Below, piece by piece: positions 38,501 to 50,500 of a DNA stretch of 64,000 bases; within the stretch, counting starts at the first letter, position 1, and each line of letters starts with the position of its first letter. Under the pieces are notes generated by a model, which saw only the letters and a list, made by a program, of their open reading frames with translations, was not told the origin of the DNA and made no database searches. Origin of the DNA: Amia ocellicauda (lineage: Eukaryota > Chordata > Actinopteri > Amiiformes > Amiidae). The translations under genes and the position numbers were made by a program. The DNA is taken from assembly GCF_036373705.1 (NCBI RefSeq), contig NC_089867.1:1838501-1902500 (forward strand). The letters run 5' to 3'.

Positions 38501-41500
38501 AGCGACAGATTCTAAAGTAAGAACCCAGACATTTTCTTACTACATTTTTACTGACATTTTATCAGTAAACCCAATTGTGTACATGTCTTAAGTATTGTCT
38601 TGGGTTACAGATTCTTGGGCATCATGAAAGTAATTTGAAACATACTGCTACTCAGACCAAAAAAAAGATATTGTATATCTAGTAATTCATATATTTGGTT
38701 TACTGTTTCACTTGAACTAGTTTTTCTTGACTGAATTTTCTGGCATATTCGATTTCTACATTAATCAAATAGAAAGTCAAGAGGTAGGAAACACATTTTC
38801 TTTAACACTCCCAAGAAACTAAACCTTACAAGGTCGTGATGTTAGTATCCATAAAGATACCATATTTCTTTTTTTTTTTTTTTGTACAGCTTGCAGGTGC
38901 AACAGTGAGCTCTTGCTTTTGGTGGCCAGAACACTGTATGAATGATAATAATATGTTGCTTCACCATCAACAAGCAGATATGTTCCAGCTGTTTTCAGGT
39001 AGGTGCCTACCTCTTCCTTACAAATTGTTATCCACTGCTTGCTGTGACTTAACTGCAAGCTTTTTTTTTTTTTTTGAGGACTGCTTAAGCTAACACTAAT
39101 GGAAGGAAAAACATAAAATTAATCCACCATAGCTATCTCTGTTAGTGTGAAATGGTTGAAATGCATATTGTTATTTAGTTACTGTGTATCAAAAACATTT
39201 ACATATATATATATACGATTGACTTTTCCTCTCCAAACCACACTCAGACTGCCAGTCTATGTTCTGAAACATAACTGTGTGTTCGAGTTACAGCAAATAC
39301 AAAATAAATAGCCAAAGCTGGCTGTGTATGTATTAATGTGTTTGTTGCGGTCCTCTTTCCTTTTCTGTTCTATTATAATTCTGAAATGCCTTGATCCAGG
39401 TAATTAAAAAGTCCGTAATTATGACTATGAAAAGTAATTAAGTCATTATTTTTCCACATCCTTAACCATCTTACTTCTGCTTCATTGCTCTCCATGAAAT
39501 ATGTCCCCCTGGACTGAAGACTGTCCAGATGCCATATATTTCCAAAAACATGATATTGTGGTTTGCCAAATCAACTAACATACCAACACTACAACGTCCA
39601 CAAATTAATTTGTATTTTGAAACATACCGACAAATACTCGGAAACTAAAAGTTGATTTTCCCGTACACTTCTTGGCTACCTGCCAAAGTGGCTGGTAAAA
39701 TTTACAGATTTACCCAACACTGGCTAAATCTACCTGCATTTGGTGGGTGGCGGATGTTAATTTTATTCCCTGGTTAGGAGTCTATGTGGACTCCTCACTC
39801 TCACCATCCAAACAATGTGGGGAAGCAATAAAAAAGGCAAACAATGTTAGGGTATATTGTCAATAGTGTAGAATTTAGAACAAGGGAAATAATGTTTAGA
39901 CTGTACAATGCACTAGTTAGATTTCATCTGGAATATTGTGTACAGTTCTGGGCTTCACACTTCAAGAAAGATATTGCTGCTCTAGAGGCAGTTCAGAGGA
40001 GAGCAACCAGACTTATTCCAGGTTTGAAGAGAGTGTCCTACTGAGAGACTGAGGGAGATGCTTCTTCACACATAGAGGCGTCACAATCTGGAACAAACTC
40101 CCCAGCGATGTGGCAGAAGCTAAAAATTTGGGAACATTAAAAAATAGACTGGCTAGGATCCTTGGATCACTTACTTATTAATGGACACCAAACGAGCACG
40201 ATGGATCTAATGGCCTCCTCGTTTGTAAACTTTCTTGTGTTCTTATGTTCATAATTCCCACTGCCGTGTCAGTGGGCACTGGACCAGATTAAATTTAGAC
40301 AATGTATTTTTAAAATATATGATTACACTGATTAAAAAGAAAAAAAAGATCACTATATCTCCTATTTGCCAGCATCCCAGCTAACGCATTATGGCAACAT
40401 TGTGTGTTAGCAGGGATACCTGTGGACCACTGCATTATGAGTGGTTCCTTTATCCTCGATCTTGCAAGTGTTTTGCAATATAATGGATATGTAAAACAAA
40501 ACAAATGTTTCGACAAACATTTTCTGTTTGGATTTTTTTGGTAAATGCATTGAAGACCCCAAACAGTTTAATGTAAATTTGCAAACTGAAAATTGGTATA
40601 TCACAGAGGAACAAGCATTTCCAGGATAATTTAACAAACGTACATTTAAATTATGATGCGTTATTTATTAGGCTTAACAGGTCAATTGCATAGAACTGAA
40701 AGCAGCACACTGGAGATGATCCCATAGTATGCAGCTCCATACAACTCCATTGCTGTTGTTATTATTATTGTTGTTGTTATTATATCAGTATAATAATAAT
40801 ATATAATGTTGACACTAACTCTGAACTGTAGAAGGGGAGGTAAACCAAAGTTAAGGTTAAGGTTACTGTGTTGCAGTGTCTAGTATTTACTACTTTCAGT
40901 ACAGTACTGAACACCGGGATATGTTCATCAAGGTTTTTACACCGATTTTGGTATTCCATGCAATTACAATCAATATAATCCAATTGCTTGTAAACAATAC
41001 ATTAAAACTTGGTTACTTTTTGAGATTTTTGAACACTGAAGGGCTCTTAATAATGCCTGGTGGTATTCATTGCAGGGGTCTGTTCTACAGCTGAGATCCC
41101 AGCAGGCACTGTCCTTGGACTGACTGTGGATGACCCCAGACTGACAATACCAAAAAAGAGGAGCAAAGTGATGCCTGATACTGAGCAGCTGCAAGGTAAC
41201 CTTGGACATCAGATTTCCTTTTCATCGACAGCTGGGATGGATTGCTTTAAGTATCATTTTGTATTTATTGTTGATTAACCTAATTCAGGATCTTGCCATA
41301 AGTGGTTAACCCTTTACCATAGCACTCATCAGACCTGAGTGAGGAAGGTGTCGGTACATCTCTGCTGGTCTTGTGCTCCTGGGGAGCCTCTGCTTGTCCA
41401 TGCAGATGAACCAGGTTCGAATCCTGGCAAGGCCCATGACCTCCTGTGCCAAGATCACACCTTGTGTAGCAGGTTATACATTGGTAACTAGTTTACAAAT

Positions 41501-44500
41501 ATCCATGAGGAAGATGCACGTGTAGTTGAAGTGGTTTGGTAAAGATCCTAGATGGAATAATACAATAAAGGGATAGTTGAGAGTGGGATATGGGAAACAA
41601 TATTTAGGTACTATTGAATATTTAGTTGGTGCTAACCCTTTTACTACTGGTCAAACAGATGTGTGCCTTTTCTGACTTTCTCTTTCAGGAGTGGATGCAG
41701 AGAAGGTCAGATCGCTGACTCTTCAGGGAGTTCCAGTAGAATACGCTGAGAGCTCCCTATGGGACCAGGCAGTGCGGGACAACGTCACACAAAACAAAAT
41801 TTCAGAACAGGTATTCTTGCATTTAAAAATGTATATATGGGGTAGACATACAGTGGCTCTGAAAAGTATTCACCCCCCTTGGACTTTTCCACATTGAAAT
41901 CAGAATGGATTTTTACGTTTTTGTCAAGTAATTATTTGAATGGAGTCCACCTTTGTGCAATGAAGGTGTGTCACATGATTTCAGGTTAAATACACTTGTC
42001 TCTGAGAGATCCAACAGTTGGTTAGTACAAATCCTAACAAAATCTACATATTGAAGACGAAGGAACATTCAAAGCAAATCTGGAGTGAGTCTTCAAAAGC
42101 ACCAATCAGGGGTAGGATATAAGAACATTTCCAAGGCATTGAATATCCCCCAGAGCACAGTAAAGTCCATTATTAAGACATGGAGAAAATATGGTACAAC
42201 TGTGAATCTGCCTAGATCAGGCCGTCCTCAAAAACTGAGTATCCGGACTGGAAGGGAACTATTCAGCGAGGCCAATGGAAACTCTAAAGGAGTTAGTCTT
42301 CCATGGCTGAGCTGGGAGACACTATGCATACTGCAACAATAGCCTGGGTGCTTCACGAAAGTGGCATTGGTGAAAAAATCTTGCATGAAATCTCGGCTAG
42401 AGTTTGCCAGAAGGCTGTTTGGCCTCAACGCTAAGCGCTAGGTTTGGCGCAAGATTAATACCACACATCATCCTGAGAACACCATCGTGAAGCATGAACT
42501 GAATGCGTGCCGCTATCGGGAGCCAGTGGAGTAGCGTGTGCGAATCGTGGCAGAGAGAATACCAGACGAGCCGCAGAGTTCTTGATGAGCTGGAGTGGGT
42601 GGGTAGTAGATGCAGGCAGGCTGGCCAGGAGGGAGTTGTAGTAGTCCAGGCGGGAGAGAACCAGTGACTGGACGAGAAGCTGAGTCGAGTAGTCGGTGAG
42701 GAAGGGACGGATCCGGCGTATGTTGCTCAGGAAGCATCTGCAGGTGTGTGTCAGTGTGGTGATGTGCTGGGTGTAGGAGAGCGCAGGATCGAGGGTGACT
42801 CCTAGATTTTTAGCGGAAGAAGAAGGAGAGAGTGTGGTGGATTCCAAGGGGATCGAGATGGGGAGGTCAGCAGAAGGTGAGGAAGAGTGGGGGAAAAAGA
42901 GGACATCTGATTTGGAGAGGTTGAGCTTGAGGTGGTGCGAGTGCATCCAGGCGGAAATAGCAGACAAGCAGGAAGAGATGCGTGAGGGGATGAGAGGGTC
43001 AGAAGAGGGAAAAGACAGGAAGATCTGGGCATCATCAGTGTAGAAGTGGTAGGAGAAACCATCGGAAGCGATGAGGGGGTCCAGGGAGCGAGTGTAGAGA
43101 GAGAACAGGAGCGGGCCCAGGACGGAGCCTTGGGGAACGCCTGTCAGGAGAGGTTGGGGGATGGATGAGGAGCCTCCCCATGTCACTTGGTAGGACCGGT
43201 CACTGAGGTAGGAGGAGAACCAGGTGAGAGCAGTCCCAGAGATCCCAAGGTCAGCGAGGCAGGAGAGGAGGATGGAGTGATCAACGGTGTCAAATGCTGC
43301 GGAGAGGTCAAGGAGGATGAGGACTGAGGGAGAGGGAGGCCGCCCGAGCACGGCTGAGGGAGTCAGTGACAGCCAGGAGAGCCGTCTCAGTGGAGTGAAC
43401 TGTGTGGAAGCCGGATGTGGGAAGAGTTGAAAATTGCTGTTCACCAAAGGTCCCCATCCAACTTGAAGGAGCTTAAGCAATATTGTAAAGAAGAATGGGC
43501 AGAAATTGATGTGTCCAGATGTACAAAGCTGGTAGAGACTTATCCACATCAGGGCTCGCAAAATCGCTAGCCCGACGTCCCGGGGCTTTAGTGTTTTCCA
43601 GTCGGGCTACCAAAATGCATCACCGGCCTGCCCAACGGGCTCTCTGAAATAGTATAATCAAATCCATCCCTTGATTCACGTTATTCACTCTCTTGACTTG
43701 ATATTTTAAGGAACAATACGATCGCGGAAGTTTTTGATCATGCAGATTTGTCCGCAGTGAAGTTTAGCTTCAAGCCGTGTATCGACTGTGCAATGGTGCA
43801 CAATGAAGTCCGTCTTTGCTAAAAGTCAGCGGCCAGAGCAAAGAGCAAGTGCGGTGCGGGGGCGGACGCTGTTTTCTCCGTTAAGAGTGGGGGGGTGCTG
43901 ATGGTGTTTCCTCCGGTATGAGCACGGGGGGGGGGGGGGGGGCGGGGGGGTGTTTGGTGCTAACAGTGTTTTCCCCGGTAAGAGCGTGGGGGGTTGGGTT
44001 TCTCCGGTAACAGCGGAGGAGGAGGGGGGGCAGACCGGGTCGGCTTCTCGGGCCGCGTATTGGGTAGCCCAGGAATACGCAGTGCAATTTGTCCTGAATC
44101 TCCGTGCTGGAGCTCTTGTTTTAAGAGGAATACATGAATAAAAAAAATGAAGACCCACTTTCAGTGAATGTGTCACTTTGCGTGTCAGAATGTCTGAATC
44201 CATGTGCAACACATACACTACCGTATATTCTGCTATATAAACAGCATAACATAATTAGAGCACCATTTACTTGCCTCACAAAACTCTGGTATTATTATTA
44301 TTATTATATTGAATTTATTGGCACACTTTAATATGTGAATTATTCCATCAGAAAATGAACACATTTAGCGTTGTCAGGCTTTTATTCGTGCTTAATGGAT
44401 AAAACAACAGAGCTACGCGCTCGGGTTTATGTCGCACCTGAGCCTCGAACGTTCGATCTCAACGGGAGACCAAAACCGAGTGCAGTGTTAATATCACTGT

Positions 44501-47500
44501 CTCTTACGATTATAACTCGCTATTAAATCAGTCGTACATGACCAAACATCAATATCCCCAATGTATGTAAAAATACTTATAGTTAAGACCTCATGTCAAA
44601 CATTATCTTGTTCTCCCTTGTTTTTATGCCCCTTCTACCGGTTAACTTAAACATGCTGTGCTGATGCTCATGTGTCTGGCGTTGCGCTGCAGGAGCCATT
44701 TGTTCCGCCAGGCGGCACAGAAAATTTGGGTCGCTCCAATTCTTTAATGCAAAAGTCTCCGTGAACCACTGTGATTGGACCCATACACTGCCACTTAATT
44801 TAACTCTGCACTGGTACCATGAAAAAAGTTACATTGACATTGGGGTGCGGTCACAGAGACCCCATGGTACCACAGCAGGAAAGTAGAGGGTTTCACCAAA
44901 ATGGGTGTGTTTGGTGCTAGATAAATGGTTCAGTAGAAATACAAATAAATCACATTCATTCCCTTTACCTCATGTTTTCAAAAGGTAAATCACTCAGCAC
45001 CAAGCAGACACTTACATGATAGATTAATAGAAATTTCAGTTCAGTTAGAACCAGATGCACATTTGTATTGATTATTCTAATTTGATTTATTTTAAATCTG
45101 ATTGTTGATATTTGTGTTCTGAAAAAGTTTTTGATTGATGTTTGGACTCCTAACCAATTTTCTACATAAAAAAAAAACAAAAAAAAAACTTTTTTATTTG
45201 AGCTAGTAAAATCCGTTCCGGGCTACCAAAATCTGAAGAGTGCCTGCCCAAAAGGTCTACCAGAGATTTTGAAATTTTGCAAGCCCTGCTCATAGACTCT
45301 TGGCTGTAATTGCTGCCAAAGATGCCTCTACCAAATATTGACTGAAGGGGTGATTTACTTACACATTCAATTATTTTCTGTTTTCTATTTGTAATTAATT
45401 CAGAACAATGTGCAGATTTATATTTTTCACTTTGACATTATGGACATTTTCTGTTTTGATTAGTAGCAAAGACTCCTGATGAAATCCACTCTGATTTCAT
45501 GTTGTAACACAATGAAACAAAGTGAATACTTTTGACAGTCACTGTATCACTTTGCTGTCATATGGTAAGTATGGTAGTCCATCACAGAAGTTGGTTTGTC
45601 CACATTATTCAGTGGGTAAAAATGTCAATTTTACGTCTTATTAAATATTGAAATATGTAGGTGGATAAAATTTGAAGGTAGTTAGTTTTGATTTACATCA
45701 GCAATATTGTAAAAATATTTATCTGTTATCTATAATCCAATGTGAAATAGTTTTTGCCTATGGCTATAAGGAAGTACATATACATTAAACACTAATTCAA
45801 AAGTCATTTGAAAATTAAGTTAAGCCAGTGTCTGCTATCATACTTTTAAATTATTAAGCTTAATGCCTGCAGGTAATTGGTTGGCTCTATCTGCTGATAT
45901 TTAGTACTTTCACATTTTCTGTCTGCATTTTTGCAGTTCCCTTATCACTGTTAATATTATGTTTCAGCTGCAGGGACATCCTCCGTCTAATCAACTGAAT
46001 ATATTTTTTCCAATGCACCTGAAATGTGTGTTTGCAAATTACATTTATTCTTGTAATTTGTTATGTTTTTGTTAGAGGTGTGTTGTTCACATGAAGTCTT
46101 TCTCATTACGTGCTTTCAGTACTACCATCTGTTTTAGCAACTGTTTAGAAACATTTATTATACTGTTAATTATTCTCTTCATATAATTATTTGTTTGTAT
46201 TTGTGTTATCCTCCCACATTCTTACATGGTCTTAGCAATTGCTGGTTGTAGCAGAACAAACAGAGGAGGCCATTTGACCCAATCGTGCTTATTTGGTGTC
46301 CATTAAGTGATTCAAGGATACTATCCAGTCTATTTTTACCACATTGCTGGGGAGTTTGTTTTAGATTATGACAACTCTCTGTGAAGAAGTCTCCTGCTTT
46401 CCATCTTGAATGCCTTGAAGCCCAATTTCAATTTGTGTCCCTGAGTCCGTTTGTCCCTGCTGATATGGAAAAGCTCCTCTGGTTTGACATGGTTGATGCC
46501 TTTCATGATTTTGAAGACTTGATTCAAGTCCCCATGTAGTCTCCACTGTTCCAGGGTGAAAAGGTTCAGTTCCCTCAGTCTCTCAGTAGGACATTCCCTT
46601 CAGACCTGGAATAAGTCTGGTTGTTCTCCTCTGAACTGCCTCTAGAGCAGTGATATCCTTCTTGAAGTGTGGAGCCCAGAACTGCCCACAGTATCCAGAT
46701 GAGGTCTAACTAGTACATTGTACAGTCTGAACATTACTGCCCTTGTTCTAAATTCTACACTTTTGACAAAATACCCTAACATTGTTTGCCTTTTTTATTG
46801 CTTCCCCACATTGTTTGGATGGTGAGAGTGAGGAGTCCATGTAGACTCCTAGGTCTTTCTCATGCATTACTTCATCTAGTTCTATTCCTCTCATAGTGTA
46901 ATTATAGTGGACATTTTTGTTACCTGCATGTAATATCTTGCACTTGTCCACATTGAATTTCATCTGCCAGGTGTCGGCCCACAACTAAATATTATCTTAA
47001 TCCCTTTGAATAGCCTGTGCTGCCGAGATTGTATCTGCCAAGCCAACTATTTTAGTATCATCTGCAAATTTGCAAAGTTTGCTAACTATCCCAGAGTCCA
47101 GATCATTAATATACATTAGAAACATAAAGGCCCTAATACTGATCCCTGTGGAACTCCACTAACAACCTCACTCCAGTTAGAAGCAACTCCTCTAATCGAC
47201 ACCCTCTGTTTCCTATACAACAGTTGGGGGGGAACACCCAAATAAATTATGCAAACTTGAGTGCATGCAAATAAACATGCTTGCATAGAAACAGGAAAGA
47301 ATTACATATAGCATTAAATGTTATAAATCTATGGGGTTGATGGTTCAACACTTATATAAAGTCTTTATGAAGAATATCTCTTACGTAGCAGAACAATTTT
47401 TAGGCTCTGAAATTTGCTTAGGCCTATATCTTGTATCTCTATTCTGTATTGATAGACCAGTGCCATTTCAGATGCTTTTTTTGATTTGCTCAGTAGATGT

Positions 47501-50500
47501 TGGCAGGCCATTATCACAACTGCAGTTTACATATATGCTTTGTGCGTGATCGGCCCAGGAAGTTCAAGTCGACTGGCCCACATTTATGGCCAGTCATAAC
47601 TCAAAATACCGAAATAATAATGAAGTCTATATATAATAAAAATAATAGGCTATCCTATTGAAAGTATCTTACATTTTTCCGTAAAGGAAATATTTTTCTA
47701 TTCATTATACTTTGTCTCTGTACTTTATACATTTAACAAAAAAAAAATTCACCTAAGCTTAGGGTGTCGTGGAGGAAGCGACTGCATTACCGTATCATGA
47801 CAGAATGTAATTTTAATTAGAAACGCACTTATCTGAGATCTGAGTTTTTGTGACTCATGCACAGACAAACAATCTGATGGATTTTCTCCTTCTGGCACCA
47901 GTCCCCAAAAAGCTAATATTAATAACATTGTATATAGTGTTTTATTGTGATCTGTTATTTATATTTTGATTCTGTTTAAAATGATCAAAATTCTGAATCC
48001 TGCAGGATTATCTACAAAAAGTGCAATAATAAAGTTTTTAATAAAAGCTATATTCTGTCATGATATGGTAATGTGATATGTGAAAACGTATACATGTTTA
48101 AACATTACAAAATGTTTATTGGAGTGTGCAAACTTCCGCATTATGTCATTCATTTACTGTATGCAAACCTCACTCAAGCTCTCTCAGTATACTGGGATTC
48201 ATTGCGCACAGCGTGACGGGAATTGAGGCGGAATGGAGTAGCTTGTTACTATAGAAGATCTTTGACTGACATGACACGAATCCACTATCAATACAGTAGA
48301 TTCAAACAAAAGACGAAATTGGTTCACCAATCCCGTTGTAAGGCAAATCTAATCAGGGATTGGCTACTCCTCCCCCTTAGATATTACAATATTGGATTTA
48401 CCCAAGCGATTCTGTGTGCGTGTGCGTGAGCCCAGTTAATAAGTGTGTAATTCTCAGCATGTAACAGGCTGAAAAAAGAAAAAAATATATATAAATCAAA
48501 TATAGACCAGCGACCCACGCAGATCCAAACAGAGTGGCCCACTAGGGATTCTCCTGCACTTCCCAATTGCCAGTCCACCCCTGTCTACCAAGTTTCTAGG
48601 TGTTTCCCATTTTTCATCGTCTTTATGAAATAAGCTGCTACTTCTGTAATCTCATCTGGTATTTCACTTCTGTTCATTGAGACCTCTTCTTGTTCACTGC
48701 TCTCTGTAGACATCTTCCACTTATAATTGCATTTCTGTTTTTGAGTGTGTGTGCCAGCATAATTATTCAGGACAATGATTAAATTATCCTATTTTGAGGC
48801 GTTTGGCAGTTTTGATGTTCCTATTATTTTCAATGGTTTTATGTTAATTGTTAATCTTTCTTATGTAATATGTTTCCTTACTGTAGTTCAGTGTAATGAA
48901 CTGATTGATTTAGGGTATTTTCTATTTTATTATCTTATTTTCTTCATAAGTTCTAATGTCTTGATCTTTTTATCTTGTGATGTATCCTTCATATTTTCTC
49001 ATAGTTTCCATGGTATTACTCGTGATTATGTCTCACAGTTGTGTTTGTTGCATCTAAATCTTCTTGTTGATCATGAAGTACACTAACTTTCTATCTTGGC
49101 ATATATTAGAGTACATAATGTCAAAAGTATCTAGCTGAGGTTACATAATTACTTTGTATGAGAAATCAATATTTTCATTTTATTCTATTGTTCTAAAATG
49201 CTTTTCAATTCTGGGAAATCCTTGACCGTTATTATTAACAAAATCCACCTGTGACCATGGTCCTAAAAATGTATGGAAGATTTTAGGCATGAAAGTTGTT
49301 TTCTTTAAGTTCTGTGTGGCAGTGATGGGTCACTTCAGGTTTTCTCTGTTTAGGAGCTGAACCGCATGAAGAGCGAGCTCCTGGTCCCAGGGTCACAACT
49401 GAGCCCCATTCCCTCTCAGTCCAGGGTGCCTATACTGCTTGTGCAACAGCCAGGGAAGCAGGTCGGAGAAGAGAGGGCGTCCTGGGGCACTGGGTGGGAC
49501 ATCCTGCTTCCAAAAGGCTGGGGAATGGCCTTCTGGGTACCTTTGGTATGTCCTCCGTTTCTGTGCTTACAGTCAATAATCACACATGTTCTACAGAATT
49601 AAGCAACATTTAACTCTACAGCTGTACATTAATAACCTCCATATAAACCTATCAAAAGAAAGCTTCTGTGTGTACTGTGTTTGCTAACCTGTTTGAGTTA
49701 AGGAAGTAAAACCTGAAACCCTTTGCATAACGGTCAAACCTAGCATAGTTCTGATAGATCTGGTAGACAGGTTAGAATTATTGTAAACAACAAACAAAGA
49801 GAAAAGATAATACTGGAATTTGAAAATGTTATGTTAGCAGGAGATCGGCTGTAACATCTTCATCGTCAAACAGTGGAATATAAGTAATATACACTGATCA
49901 GCCATAACATTATGACCACTGACAGGTGAAGTGAATAACACCTGTCAGTGGGTGGGATATATTAGGCAGCAAGTGAACATTTTGGCCTCAAAGCTGATGT
50001 GTTAGAAGCAGGAAAAATGGGCAAGCGTAAGGATCTGAGCAACTTGGACAAGGGCCAAATTGTGATGGCTAGACGACTGGGTCAGAGCATCTCCAAAACT
50101 GCAGCTCTTGCAGGGTGTTCCCGGTCTGCAGTGGTCAGTACCTATCAAAAGTGATCCAAGGAAGGAAAAGCGTTGAACTAGTGACAGGGTCATGGGCGGA
50201 CAAGGCTTATTGATGCATGTGGGGAGCGAAGGCTGGCCTGTGTGGTCCGATCCAACAGACAAGCTACTGTAGCTCAAATTGCTGAAAAAGTTAATGCTGG
50301 TTCTGATAGAAAGGTGTCAGAACACACAGTGCATCGCACTTTGTTGCGTATGGGGCTGCGTAGCCGCAGACCAGTCGGTGCCCATGCTGACCCCTGTCCA
50401 CTGCCAAAAGGGCACGTGAGCATCAGAACTGGACCACGGAGCAATGGAAGAAGGTGGCCTGGTCTGATGAATCACGAGTTCAAGGTGTTGACTTGGCCTC

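Larger units (their letters stand above)
41851..45544 (+). mobile_element. Tc1-like shell with two nested/captured segments, POP1 intron 12
   Basis: The ends CAGTGGCTCTGAAAAGTATT and its near-complement (ending CACTG) are flanked by TA at 41849-41850 and 45545-45546. The interior keeps a transposase N-terminus (about 42085-42496, helix-turn-helix like, with an in-frame stop and shifts). It resumes with the transposase C-terminus at about 43426-43549 and 45289-45544. The catalytic middle is missing: a LINE reverse-transcriptase piece occupies 42497-43425. An hAT-like element interrupts the right part at 43550-45288. Confidence 0.8.

Noticed and set aside
41411-41427. tRNA-like T arm (stem CCAGG with loop TTCGAAT)
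   Set aside because: No matching acceptor, D or anticodon arms upstream. At most it is the B box of a decayed SINE.
42455-43561. 368-codon open frame as a host gene
   Set aside because: It is reverse-transcriptase code of a LINE fused by chance to Tc1 code at both edges.
43826-44218. Pro-rich open frames over the G-rich repeat
   Set aside because: Created by the poly-G tandem units within an hAT-like element; no family likeness.
43542-45296. 8-bp target duplication for the hAT-like element
   Set aside because: Flanks on the two sides match at only scattered positions, so no duplication is claimed.
48775-49086. Hydrophobic 103-codon open frame in POP1 intron 12
   Set aside because: T-rich low-complexity sequence gives Phe/Leu/Ile-rich translation. 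No splice sites or homologue recognised.
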